NCBI GenBank assembly: GCA_002428325.1
Contig: DIVR01000002.1
Span: 1-21,740 of the forward strand
Length of the DNA stretch: 21,740 nt
Reading direction: 5' to 3'
Source: a bacterium UBP4_UBA6127
Lineage (GTDB): Bacteria; UBP4; UBA4092
Part shown: one piece after another, positions 7,165 to 14,820 of the stretch
Numbering within the stretch: position 1 is the first letter of the stretch
How the letters are laid out: every line of letters starts with the position of its first letter
Translations under genes and position numbers: made by a program
The notes under the pieces: model-generated
What the model was told of the DNA's origin: nothing
Databases searched by the model: none
The model's input: the letters and a program-made list of their open reading frames with translations, nothing else

Positions 7165-8574
7165 TTAACGAGGGGGTCGTCCTGAACTGGTCAATGGGTT
7201 AGATGTCTTTTGGCTGCTATTACTGCTGGAAGAGGTTGAATATCCAAGAATCACATTATCCCCTTCCTGTAAGTCACCGGAGACAATTTCTGTGTAGCTG
7301 CCATCCGTAATTCCGGTGGAAACTTGAACCGGAGTTGCAACATCATTACCCTTGAGGATATAGATTTGGCTTTCTTTTTTAGTATTATTGGAATCGGTCG
7401 TATCTTTTGAAGAACGAGTCGATTCGGCTTTGGCAGCATCTTTTTCCATTTTGAATCGAAGAGCGGAATTGGGCACTCGCATGACATTGTCACGCTCAGC
7501 CACAATAAAGGTTATATTGGCTGTCATTCCCGGCCGCAACTCCAGATTAGGATTATCTACTTCAATGATCCCCTGGTAAGTAACCACGTTAGAGGTGGTA
7601 ACAGGTTCGAATCGGACCTGTCTGACAACACCTTTAAATGATTTGTCTGAATAAGCATCCACGGTAAAACTGGTTTTCTGTTGTTCGGATACTTTACCGA
7701 CATCTGCTTCATCAATGCTGGCCATCACCTGCATCTTGGAAAGGTCCTCAGCAATGATAAATAAAGTTGGCGCTGAAAGGCTGGCAGCCACCGTCTGGCC
7801 TACTTCGACTTCCTTGGAAATAATGGTTCCGTTAACAGGCGCCACAATGCGGGTATAACTGAGATTCAACTGGGCTTGATCCAGGGCAGCTTTGGCATGG
7901 CTAATGGAGGCCTTGGCTGAAAGAATCTGAATTTCGGCAGACCGGACTTTAGCTTTCGATGCTGTTAATTGCGCTTTGACAGACGAAATCTGGGCTTTGG
8001 ATGCATCATAACTTGCCTGGTAGGATTCATAATCTGTTTGGACTCCATCCATTTCACTTTGAGAAACCAGGTCTTTCTCCCGGAGTTGTTTATACCGATT
8101 CAGGGTTTTCAGGGAGTTATCTAACTGGGCTTTGGCTTTTTGAGCATCTGCCTGGCTGGAGAGGATACTGGCTTGAACCTGAGCTACATCGGCTTTAGCG
8201 CTTTCAAGTGAGGCTTCGGCGCTTTTTTCATCAGCTTGAGCTGATGCCAAAGTTGCCTTAGCCTGAGTAAGAGCGGATTCATAATTTCTTGGGTCGATTA
8301 AGGCAATCAGCTGGCCTTTTTTTACTTTTGAATTGTAATCGACATAAATATCCTGAATTCGGCCGGAAATCTGGCTGCCGACACTGATTTGGGTAACGGC
8401 TTGTAAAGTCCCGGTGGCGGTTACTGTTTCCTGGATGTTATCACGGGTGACAGCGGCTGTTCTGAAACCTGTTTTAGTGTTATGGCTTTTATAATACAGG
8501 CTCATGCCATAAACAAACAGGATGATGATAAGAAGGCTGCCAATAATCCATTTCCAATGTTTAACTTTTTTCAT
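7165..8574 (-). CDS. MacA-like periplasmic adaptor (HlyD/RND-type membrane fusion protein)
   Basis: I choose the ATG at 8574 (469 residues) because GAGGA lies just upstream and the membrane anchor follows. A GTG six codons earlier (8592) lacks support. Order: membrane anchor 9-28; first lipoyl half and barrel strands 40-97; a long alpha-helical hairpin about 98-240; second lipoyl half with RIVAPVNGTI (242-251) and VEVGQTV (256-262); beta-barrel and membrane-proximal domains to about 445. RPGMTANITF (347-356) is typical of MacA. The hairpin, of some 140 Ala/Gln/Ser-rich residues, looks longer than that of E. coli MacA. Two Ser/Thr/Asn-rich insertions (about 385-402 and 446-466) look disordered. 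It bridges the inner-membrane ABC permease and the outer-membrane channel, whose gene ends 37 bp upstream. Confidence 0.92.
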   Translation of the reverse strand: MKKVKHWKWIIGSLLIIILFVYGMSLYYKSHNTKTGFRTAAVTRDNIQETVTATGTLQAVTQISVGSQISGRIQDIYVDYNSKVKKGQLIALIDPRNYESALTQAKATLASAQADEKSAEASLESAKADVAQVQASILSSQADAQKAKAQLDNSLKTLNRYKQLREKDLVSQSEMDGVQTDYESYQASYDASKAQISSVKAQLTASKAKVRSAEIQILSAKASISHAKAALDQAQLNLSYTRIVAPVNGTIISKEVEVGQTVAASLSAPTLFIIAEDLSKMQVMASIDEADVGKVSEQQKTSFTVDAYSDKSFKGVVRQVRFEPVTTSNVVTYQGIIEVDNPNLELRPGMTANITFIVAERDNVMRVPNSALRFKMEKDAAKAESTRSSKDTTDSNNTKKESQIYILKGNDVATPVQVSTGITDGSYTEIVSGDLQEGDNVILGYSTSSSSNSSQKTSNPLTSSGRPPR

Positions 8575-8611
8575 AATAGGTCCTCGATTCACATTTTATA
8601 TGTGGGAGTAG

Positions 8612-9892
8612 TTATTTTCGTCCAATGGATGTGTCTAATTTGGCGCAATCAGTCTGGTAATCATAAATTGCACCAGCCAGGCTGACCCGGGCATCGGTAT
8701 AGGACACCTGGGCATCGGTTACATCCAGCAGGGTCCCTAATCCGTTTTCATATCGGCCGGTGGCCAATCGAAGGGATTCCTGGGATTGCTCTACCAGTTT
8801 CCGGGCGGCTTTGATTTTTTCTTCTCCGCTCAGCACATTATAATAATTAGTGCTGACATCTAATTCTGTATCTTGGAGAGATTTAGTTTGTTCAGCCTGC
8901 AGGGCTTTTAGCTGGGATTTGATCTCATCCAGCTGGGCTTCAGTATTAAAACCGTCAAAGATATTCATACTGAGAGATAATCCTGCGGACCAATTTTTAT
9001 CCATAGGAAAATCTTCTCCGGAACCGCTGAAAGAGCCACTGGCTGAAAGGGTGGGAAGATGGCTTTTTTGAGTGTACTGCAAGGAAGCTTTCAAGGCTTC
9101 ATTTCGGGTTTGATATACCAACAGGTCAGGCCGGTTCTGGTCGGCTATTTTGATTAATTCAGGTAAATCTTCGGTGGCCCGTGAATACTGGGTTTCTTCC
9201 AGTTGGGGAATGGAGTCTTTCCAATTACTCAAACCCATGGCATTGGCCAGGGTTCTGATGGCAATTCGGTCATTATTAATGGCGTTGACCAGGTTGAGTT
9301 CCGCATTGGCTACTTCAACCTCCGCTTTGGTAACATCTAATTTAGCTACTTTTCCCAATTCATAGGAGGTTGTTGCCAGTTTTAAATGAAGTTTGACGCT
9401 TTCCAAGGTCTCCTTGGCGATTATCAACTCTTCTTTGGCTTTTAAAGCAGAAAAATAAGCTGATTTTACTGTTAATACCACGTTTAACTCTTCATTCTGG
9501 TAGGTTAACTGAGCTTGTTGAAGATTCTGTTGATATTTTCGGATGTAGGCCGGTGTTTTACCGAAATCATAAATCAACTGAGAAGCTGAGAGTGAGCCGT
9601 TGTAACTGTTTTTTGATTCGGAATCTTCCTGTTTGGACCGTGAATACTGGCTGTTTAGATTGACTTGGGGAAGCCAGGAAGAATAACTGCCTCTCAATTG
9701 GGCTTCCGACTGCCGTATTGATTCCCGGCTCTGCATTAATGAAGGATGGGTTTCCAGCGCCTGGCGGATGGCATCAGAAAGTTTTAGTTCAGGTTCGGTT
9801 TGCGCAATAGCCAACCCGCTCAGCAGCAGAATCACGATACCCATCAGAACGGCTTGTTTCCATTGATTGAAGTTGATTGTAAACTTTTGCAT
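8612..9892 (-). CDS. TolC-like outer-membrane efflux protein (OEP family)
   Basis: A 426-residue outer-membrane channel with a Sec signal peptide (about 1-30, cut after LAIA before QTE). The mature chain begins with LKLSDAIRQALETHPSL (36-52), the hallmark opening of the OEP repeat. The chain then alternates long amphipathic helices with strand segments. The second repeat includes GLSLSMNIFDG (about 306-316) and the helix RYENGLGTLLDVTDAQ (about 377-392). Three copies would form a 12-strand barrel with a long periplasmic tunnel. The C-terminus stops shortly after the last helix, without the tail of E. coli TolC. An AAAGGA sequence lies about 11 nt before the ATG, a rather long spacing. The gene lies between the MarR regulator (66 bp upstream) and the adaptor (37 bp downstream), so it is dedicated to this pump. 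Confidence 0.92.
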   Translation of the reverse strand: MQKFTINFNQWKQAVLMGIVILLLSGLAIAQTEPELKLSDAIRQALETHPSLMQSRESIRQSEAQLRGSYSSWLPQVNLNSQYSRSKQEDSESKNSYNGSLSASQLIYDFGKTPAYIRKYQQNLQQAQLTYQNEELNVVLTVKSAYFSALKAKEELIIAKETLESVKLHLKLATTSYELGKVAKLDVTKAEVEVANAELNLVNAINNDRIAIRTLANAMGLSNWKDSIPQLEETQYSRATEDLPELIKIADQNRPDLLVYQTRNEALKASLQYTQKSHLPTLSASGSFSGSGEDFPMDKNWSAGLSLSMNIFDGFNTEAQLDEIKSQLKALQAEQTKSLQDTELDVSTNYYNVLSGEEKIKAARKLVEQSQESLRLATGRYENGLGTLLDVTDAQVSYTDARVSLAGAIYDYQTDCAKLDTSIGRK

Positions 9893-9958
9893 ATTCTTTA
9901 AAATCCTTTTGACCCCGGCAGGGGCTGAATTGATTAAACTAGAAATATCTTTTCCAGA

Positions 9959-10519
9959 TTAGATTTCTCGCTCTTTCAATTTAGACGTTAGTTTTCTTCT
10001 GTTTGTTCCCTTCTTTGATTTCACTGTACCTTTCTCCGGTGAAGTGCTTCTTGCGTTGTAAAGGTCTCCCAGCTCGGTATCTGTCATGCTGGAAAAGCGT
10101 TCTGTGATTTTACGGTGCAAGGCAATCAGGGTATCCTGATCTTCAGGGCTTAATTGGTCCAAAAGAGCACTAGTGAACTTAAGCCGATTCTTTTGAGCAT
10201 TCTCAAATATCCGTGAGCCTCCAGGAGCTAATCCCAGTAAAACAACCCTCCGGTCCTCCTCAGAACGATACCGGGTGATTAATTTCTGCTCCACCATCTT
10301 ATCGGCTACTGTTGTCGTGCTGCTGAGAGCCAATCCCAGTTGGATGGCTATTTGGCCCATCGTAGAAGGCCCGTTCTCGCTTAACAGATGCAGGACTTTC
10401 ATTTCGTTCCGATTGATATCTTCATCCGGAGCTCCCCGATCTATTAATCGGGACATGCGTATGAACATCTGGTCCATATACTTCATTAAATCTTTAGCTT
10501 TCTGTGTGGACTTAGTCAT
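9959..10519 (-). CDS. MarR-family transcriptional regulator, first gene of the efflux operon
   Basis: A 186-residue winged-helix protein of the MarR family. Dimerisation helices lie at about 5-28 and 103-145. The DNA-binding part holds NEMKVLHLLSENGPSTMGQIA (38-58), a recognition helix about 66-79 (SSTTTVADKMVEQ) and the wing RYRSEEDRRVVLLGL (83-97) with the family's D-x-R. A Lys/Arg-rich tail (about 160-186) is longer than usual and probably disordered. GAGG lies 7 nt before the ATG. The gene leads the pump operon and its own promoter overlaps a 23-bp inverted repeat at the start of transcription. It is therefore most likely an autorepressor released by a small ligand that the pump exports. 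The ligand cannot be read from sequence. Confidence 0.92.
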   Translation of the reverse strand: MTKSTQKAKDLMKYMDQMFIRMSRLIDRGAPDEDINRNEMKVLHLLSENGPSTMGQIAIQLGLALSSTTTVADKMVEQKLITRYRSEEDRRVVLLGLAPGGSRIFENAQKNRLKFTSALLDQLSPEDQDTLIALHRKITERFSSMTDTELGDLYNARSTSPEKGTVKSKKGTNRRKLTSKLKEREI

Positions 10520-10535
10520 TTCTTTCCTCGTTTCT

Positions 10536-10558
10536 AATATTTCGATATTCGAATTATT
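10536..10558. promoter_or_regulatory. Probable MarR operator, 23-bp inverted repeat
   Basis: Arms AATAT-TTCGA and TCGAA-TTATT flank a TAT centre; nine of ten arm positions pair. It lies 17 bp upstream of the marR ATG, covering the expected start of transcription, and has the length and symmetry typical of MarR-family sites. Confidence 0.65.
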
Positions 10559-10560
10559 CT

Positions 10561-10589
10561 AATTTAGTATATTACAGTATAGCTGTCAA
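10561..10589 (-). promoter_or_regulatory. Sigma70-like promoter of the marR-efflux operon
   Basis: On the minus strand a perfect TTGACA (10584-10589) is followed after exactly 17 bp by TAAATT (10561-10566, 4 of 6). The adjoining inverted repeat at 10536-10558 would block or hold RNA polymerase at the start site. Confidence 0.65.
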
Positions 10590-10611
10590 CTTAATTGAAC
10601 GATTTTTCTGA

Positions 10612-10633
10612 TAATCAGGGGTATAGGTATAAT
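10612..10633 (+). promoter_or_regulatory. Possible promoter of the PHP gene
   Basis: A perfect -10 TATAAT lies at 10628-10633, about 80 bp before the PHP start. The -35 is poor: TTCTGA, ending about 16 bp upstream, matches consensus at only 3 positions. The -10 box is clear and the rest uncertain. Confidence 0.4.
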
Positions 10634-10714
10634 AAGAAAAGTGTTAATTGAATCCTAAGACCAGGAGAATCAAGTCTAGAGGAGAAGGATAAGGATGAGG
10701 AGGAAAGGATAAGC

Positions 10715-11638
10715 ATGAAAGACATATTACCGTTCAAGGGTGAGGGTCAATGGTATAAAGGAAATCTGCACACTCATAGTACCCTCTCAGATGGAAAAAG
10801 GTCCCCGGAAGCAGTAGTGAATGCTTACCGAGAATCCGGGTGGGATTTTCTGTCGCTGACCGACCACCGGATTTATGGGTATCATTCAGAGTTATCCAGC
10901 CCTGATTTTCAGGTGCTTCCGGGAATGGAAATGGATATTTGGAATGAAGAACTCAGCCGGCATAACCACATCGTCAGTATCCGCAAGGAAACCAATGGTC
11001 ATAATTATCAGGATTTATCCAAAATTGAGCCTCCTAAATGGAAGGGGAAAACCAGTGTCCAACAATGTATAAATGAATTGAATCAAGCCGGAAACCTGGC
11101 CTTTTACTGTCACCCTGTCTGGTCCCGAGTGGAACTAGAGGATATGTTAGGGCTGGAAGGGTTAATCGGGGTGGAAATATATAATTATGGCTGCCATGTG
11201 GAGAGTGGTACCGGTTCAGCTGAGATCTATTGGGATTCCCTGTTAAGGCGGGGTATTCGGGTATGGGGTTTTGCCACCGATGATGCCCATTTTAAGCTAC
11301 GGGATTGGTGTGGAGGGTGGATTTGTGTGAAAGCTCCTGATTTAACAGAAAAATCTCTTATCCAATCAATTGTTGCGGGAAGGTTTTATTCTTCTTCCGG
11401 TCCCCGGATATTGGATTATGGATTAAAGGAAGGGGAAGTGTTTATTCAAACTTCTCCGGTAAGAGAAATTCATTTTATCACTTGGGAACCTCATGGAAGA
11501 AGTGTTTTTGCCGGAGAGGGTGAGACGTTGGAGGAAGCTCGATATCAGCTAAAAGGGAAAGAAACCTTTGTCCGGGTTGAACTGGTGGGGTATGATGGCC
11601 GAAAAGCCTGGTCTAATCCCCTATATCCTGAGTTTTAA
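10715..11638 (+). CDS. PHP-domain metallohydrolase, CehA/McbA-like
   Basis: A 307-residue protein of the PHP (polymerase and histidinol phosphatase) superfamily, which hydrolyses phosphoesters or related bonds with two or three metal ions. The metal ligands are in place: HTH (19-21), D26, TDH (49-51), E72, H85, H133 (CHP) and DDAH (189-192). The opening KGNLHTHSTLSDGKRSPE (16-33) is typical of the CehA/McbA branch, named from a carbaryl hydrolase. A C-terminal portion (about 215-307), with segments such as GRFYSSSGPRI and a beta-rich end, is common in this branch. There is no signal peptide, so it acts in the cytoplasm. It is transcribed away from the MarR pump operon across a 195-bp gap. Shared control is possible but unproven. 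AGGA lies 5 nt before the ATG within a purine-rich leader. The substrate is unknown. Confidence 0.85.
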   Translation: MKDILPFKGEGQWYKGNLHTHSTLSDGKRSPEAVVNAYRESGWDFLSLTDHRIYGYHSELSSPDFQVLPGMEMDIWNEELSRHNHIVSIRKETNGHNYQDLSKIEPPKWKGKTSVQQCINELNQAGNLAFYCHPVWSRVELEDMLGLEGLIGVEIYNYGCHVESGTGSAEIYWDSLLRRGIRVWGFATDDAHFKLRDWCGGWICVKAPDLTEKSLIQSIVAGRFYSSSGPRILDYGLKEGEVFIQTSPVREIHFITWEPHGRSVFAGEGETLEEARYQLKGKETFVRVELVGYDGRKAWSNPLYPEF

Positions 11639-11758
11639 GAGATGCTTTAAATGAGATCTTCTACCTGTTTATATTATGTTCCAGGGGGGGGTCGGAATCC
11701 CTTTTGTTCTCTGAATTCGGCTTCTTGGTATTAATTTTTCGAAAAAATCAGGACTTCG

Positions 11759-11767
11759 TGTTATATT
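11759..11767 (+). promoter_or_regulatory. Extended -10 promoter of the OmpA-like lipoprotein gene
   Basis: TGT followed by TATATT (5 of 6) makes an extended -10 element, which can work with the weak -35 seen here. The expected start near 11774 gives a leader of about 60 nt ending in GGAGG before the ATG at 11836. Confidence 0.5.
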
Positions 11768-11835
11768 AAGACTAGAACTACCGAGAGAATTAGAAATATC
11801 ATCAACAAAATCAAATAGTGAGGGGAGGTCTGTTT

Positions 11836-12516
11836 ATGAAGGCAAATCGAATTTTAACGGCTATTGCCCTTTTCGCCGTAGCGGCCCTGTTATCAGGATG
11901 CGCTACTGTTGATAAGAGTTATACCGGACGTAAAAACACCTTGGTCAAGGATGTGAAGCCAGGTTATTGCACTGTCTATGAAAAGGCCAAAGACTGGACC
12001 CGGATTGCCAAGATGACCAATGATGAGATCTGCAAAGCCCTTGGCTGTGAAGGCAAGGAAAGAATTGTCACCAAAGAAGTCATCAAGGAAGTCCCGGTCG
12101 AAAAGATTGTTACCAGAGAAGTCATTAAAGAGGTCCCCGTGGAAAAAATCGTGGAAGTGGAAAAGGAAGTAAAGAAACCCTTCCTGGTTCTTCCCGGTGT
12201 ATTCTTTGATTTTGACAAGTCCAATCTTCGTCCAGCTGGTATTATTAAAGTGGAAAAATCCATGGTGGGCCTGAAAGAGAATGGTTATCCGGCTATTGTG
12301 ATTTCCGGGCATACCGATTCTTATGGCACCGATGAGTACAATGTGGATCTTTCCCAGCGTCGGGTTGATTCTGTGAAGGCTTTTATGGTCAGCAAAGGTT
12401 ATCCTGCTGAAAAAATTGCCACCAAAGCCTATGGCGAAAGCAAACCGGTTGCTTCCAACAATACGGCAAAAGGCCGTCAACAAAATCGTCGTGTGGAATT
12501 TGAAATGGCTGATTAA
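11836..12516 (+). CDS. OmpA/Pal-like peptidoglycan-binding lipoprotein
   Basis: I choose the ATG at 11836 (226 residues) because GGAGG sits 7 nt upstream. The GTG at 11818 would only add MRGGLF before the signal. A lipoprotein signal peptide ends in LLSGC (Cys22). Residues 78-112 hold a 14-residue tandem repeat (IVTKEVIKEVPVEK, IVTREVIKEVPVEK, then a partial third), a charged stalk. Residues 119-224 are an OmpA C-terminal domain with VFFDFDKSNL (122-131), GHTDSYGT (158-165) and NVDLSQRRVDSV (169-180). Asp161 and Arg176 match residues that hold diaminopimelate of peptidoglycan. It should tie the outer membrane to the cell wall, like Pal. No TolA/Q/R/B lies nearby. The gene ends in its own terminator, immediately followed by the promoter of the TPR lipoprotein pair, so it is expressed separately. 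Confidence 0.9.
   Translation: MKANRILTAIALFAVAALLSGCATVDKSYTGRKNTLVKDVKPGYCTVYEKAKDWTRIAKMTNDEICKALGCEGKERIVTKEVIKEVPVEKIVTREVIKEVPVEKIVEVEKEVKKPFLVLPGVFFDFDKSNLRPAGIIKVEKSMVGLKENGYPAIVISGHTDSYGTDEYNVDLSQRRVDSVKAFMVSKGYPAEKIATKAYGESKPVASNNTAKGRQQNRRVEFEMAD
12064..12177 (+). repeat. 42-bp tandem repeat coding for the OmpA-like stalk
   Basis: Two full 42-bp copies (12064-12105 and 12106-12147) and a partial third (to 12177) encode a 14-residue Val/Lys/Glu repeat. The protein copies differ at one residue (K to R) while the DNA copies differ at several third positions, so the duplication is not recent. Confidence 0.8.
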
Positions 12517-12539
12517 TCAGTCCTGTTTTGAAATATGTG

Positions 12540-12578
12540 AACCCGGGATTCTCTTCCTGAGATACCCCGGGTTTTTTT
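12540..12578 (+). terminator. Intrinsic terminator of the OmpA-like gene
   Basis: AACCCGGG pairs with CCCGGGTT, with an inner TCTC/GAGA pairing, and is followed by seven T (12572-12578). It lies 23 bp after the stop codon. Confidence 0.9.
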
Positions 12579-12612
12579 GTATCCGGTGGAAGAACCGAGT
12601 TTGAAGAACATA

Positions 12613-12641
12613 TTGACAGTAAATACCAGCTTTGGTATAGT
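12613..12641 (+). promoter_or_regulatory. Consensus sigma70-like promoter abutting the first TPR lipoprotein start
   Basis: TTGACA (12613-12618, perfect) is followed after 17 bp by TATAGT (12636-12641, 5 of 6). Only 7 bp separate the -10 box from the ATG at 12649, so transcription is predicted to start at or within a base or two of the start codon, giving a message without a leader. Confidence 0.7.
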
Positions 12642-12648
12642 TCCCTCC

Positions 12649-14763
12649 ATGAAACGGTCATTCCAATATCTAACCTTATTAGTGGCATTGATTTGCATTC
12701 TATTATCGGGTTGTTCATCTCGGGCAGAGCAGAAGAATAATCCAGAAAAAACATTATCCCAGATCCCTCAGCGTAATATAAAGACCCTCTTGGTATTGGG
12801 GTTTGGGACTCAATCCGATGATGGATTATTATGGGGACCCTATTGCAGCCGGATATTACAGGATAAAATCCAGTTTGCCCCCCATGAGATTATCTCGATT
12901 CCCAGTCCCAACTTGATTGATGGATTTTATAAGACCTCCCAGTATCCACGGGAAAAATATATGGATACGAATGAAGAAATGGAAGGCTATTTTTCCCAGG
13001 CTTATGGAATAGACCCAATATTAACAGGTAAAATCATTCAAAAAGGGGATACTATCCGTTTTCTGGGGGCTATCCGGTTTCAAAACGGCAAAGATAAACC
13101 TATCCCTGTGGAAGTGGATGGCTCCGTTTCAAATCCGTCTGAATTTATGAACCGTCTGGCCTTGGCCGTTCTCACAGAATTAAAGGTTCCTCTGACCGAT
13201 GCCCATAAAGAATACCTGAATAAGGCCAACTCTGGTTCGGCCGAAGCTTTTAAGCTGGGAGCCCAGGCTTTTACGAAGTCTTCTCTTGAGGATAAACAGG
13301 CTCTGGACTTATATAGTAAAGCCATGGCGATGGATTCAACTTTCATTTTTGCCGCCTTGGGGGCTTGTGAACGGGTGACTCAGGACGACCCCCGGCATGC
13401 CTTGAATTTTATAGATTATGTTCGGATGCAGCATCCTGAGAATCCTTCATTTTCTATCCTGGAAATGTATTATTTGGGTATCCAGAACAGCGATACGACT
13501 AAAATGCTTCAACTGGCCCAGGAAGTCTTGAAAGATAATCCGGAAAACTGTATGGGGATGGCCTATACCATTTATGGACAAGGAAAGCTGAACCATCTGG
13601 ATGAAGCTGAAAAAATGTCAGAGAAATTCCTGGAGACCTATCCGGAAAACTGGTATGCCCATTCGCTGCATCAATGGATCCTGCAGCGGCGGGGACTGCA
13701 GGCCCGAGGTGGAAATTATTCTGACCAAATGACCCGGCAGCAAAAATATGAATTTGTCCGATATTTAAGATTAGCCCTTGAAGAATCCATATTATGTGTG
13801 AAACTGCATCCCCGGTCTTTACAAAGATGGGGAGTTTTAATGGAGGACCTGATGGAAACCGGGGGAAGTGATGGGGATATCGAAAGAGCTTTCAGTAGGG
13901 CGACCACTATCAATCCTCATCAATGTTATCCCTGGACTGTCATTCTCTGGAATTACCGGCCTGGATATTCCAATCAACCGGAGAGAGTCAGGGACTTGAT
14001 GGCGGAAGCCATGCGTCTGAATCCTGATGACCATGAATTTGCCCTGTTAGTACTTAAAAATATTGATTGGTATATTTATAATAAGTTTAGTGCGGAGGCC
14101 CACCGATATTTGATTTCTGATACGACCACATTGAACAGTGCCATTCACTGCATGATGGAATATGCCAAGGCTAATCCCGATGATGAAAAGACCCTGTTGG
14201 ATGTCATCAATTACCTGGAACATGCCCATCTGAAAGGGAAGCCCTGGGAGTTTTACAAGCTGATGAAGGATCCTCCCGACTCGTTGAAACATAAACCTTC
14301 CATGTATTACCAGTTTAAGGCCCGGGCGGCTTTTGATGCCAATGAACCTAAAGTGGCTGTTCATTATGCGGATTTATGCCTGGCCTCTTCTCCCTCCAGC
14401 GGGGATGCTTCCAATGCCTATATGCTTAAGGCATTGGAAATCTTTTCCCGAAGTCCGGATGAGCAGGGATTCCAATATCTGAGTAAGGCGATTCAAATTG
14501 AACCCAGAAATTTGTTTGCTTACAAAACATATGCCAAGTATGCCGGAGAAGCCAATCAGCATGTTTCTGAAGGATTTGGTTATATCCAGAAGGCGATTCA
14601 GGCGGACTCCCAAAATGCCTGGAATTATGCTTTCCAGGCCAAACTCTATGCCTGTAAAAAAGATAAGATGAATGGGATGAAATCGATTGATGAAGCCATC
14701 CGTCGTGACCCTAAAGTGCCTGAATTCCAGAAAATCAAACAAGAAATAATGGTCCTTCCCTGA
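12649..14763 (+). CDS. TPR-repeat lipoprotein A with TolB/adenylate-cyclase-associated-like N-terminal domain
   Basis: I place the start at the ATG at 12649 (704 residues). It opens a clean lipoprotein signal ending in LLSGC (Cys22), matches the 702-residue paralogue downstream, and lies just after a strong promoter; the frame extends upstream to 12577 through that promoter. No ribosome-binding site precedes it. Residues about 50-190 resemble the TolB-like/adenylate-cyclase-associated domain seen before TPRs in many regulators: LLVLGFGTQSDDGLLWGPYC, then GIDPILTGKIIQKGDTIRF, then a helix before LKVPLT. From about 205 the chain is TPR-like (KQALDLYSKAMAMDSTFIFAAL; QYLSKAIQIEPRNLFAYKTYAKYA). 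It is probably held in a membrane, facing the periplasm, acting as a protein-binding scaffold or sensor without the usual cytoplasmic effector. The paralogue follows after 57 bp, most likely cotranscribed. Function is unknown. Confidence 0.75.
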   Translation: MKRSFQYLTLLVALICILLSGCSSRAEQKNNPEKTLSQIPQRNIKTLLVLGFGTQSDDGLLWGPYCSRILQDKIQFAPHEIISIPSPNLIDGFYKTSQYPREKYMDTNEEMEGYFSQAYGIDPILTGKIIQKGDTIRFLGAIRFQNGKDKPIPVEVDGSVSNPSEFMNRLALAVLTELKVPLTDAHKEYLNKANSGSAEAFKLGAQAFTKSSLEDKQALDLYSKAMAMDSTFIFAALGACERVTQDDPRHALNFIDYVRMQHPENPSFSILEMYYLGIQNSDTTKMLQLAQEVLKDNPENCMGMAYTIYGQGKLNHLDEAEKMSEKFLETYPENWYAHSLHQWILQRRGLQARGGNYSDQMTRQQKYEFVRYLRLALEESILCVKLHPRSLQRWGVLMEDLMETGGSDGDIERAFSRATTINPHQCYPWTVILWNYRPGYSNQPERVRDLMAEAMRLNPDDHEFALLVLKNIDWYIYNKFSAEAHRYLISDTTTLNSAIHCMMEYAKANPDDEKTLLDVINYLEHAHLKGKPWEFYKLMKDPPDSLKHKPSMYYQFKARAAFDANEPKVAVHYADLCLASSPSSGDASNAYMLKALEIFSRSPDEQGFQYLSKAIQIEPRNLFAYKTYAKYAGEANQHVSEGFGYIQKAIQADSQNAWNYAFQAKLYACKKDKMNGMKSIDEAIRRDPKVPEFQKIKQEIMVLP

Positions 14764-14820
14764 GTCAAATAGGAGTTAGTTTATTGAATCGATATCATGA
14801 GGTTTTGAGAAGGAGTCTGA

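Noticed and set aside
11893..12483. 196-codon minus-strand frame opposite the OmpA-like gene
   Set aside because: Shadow frame with biased composition produced by the repeats; the OmpA domain on the other strand is certain.
12577..12648. Longer N-terminus of the first TPR lipoprotein
   Set aside because: It would place the promoter inside the coding region, move the lipoprotein signal away from the N-terminus and break the length match to the paralogue.
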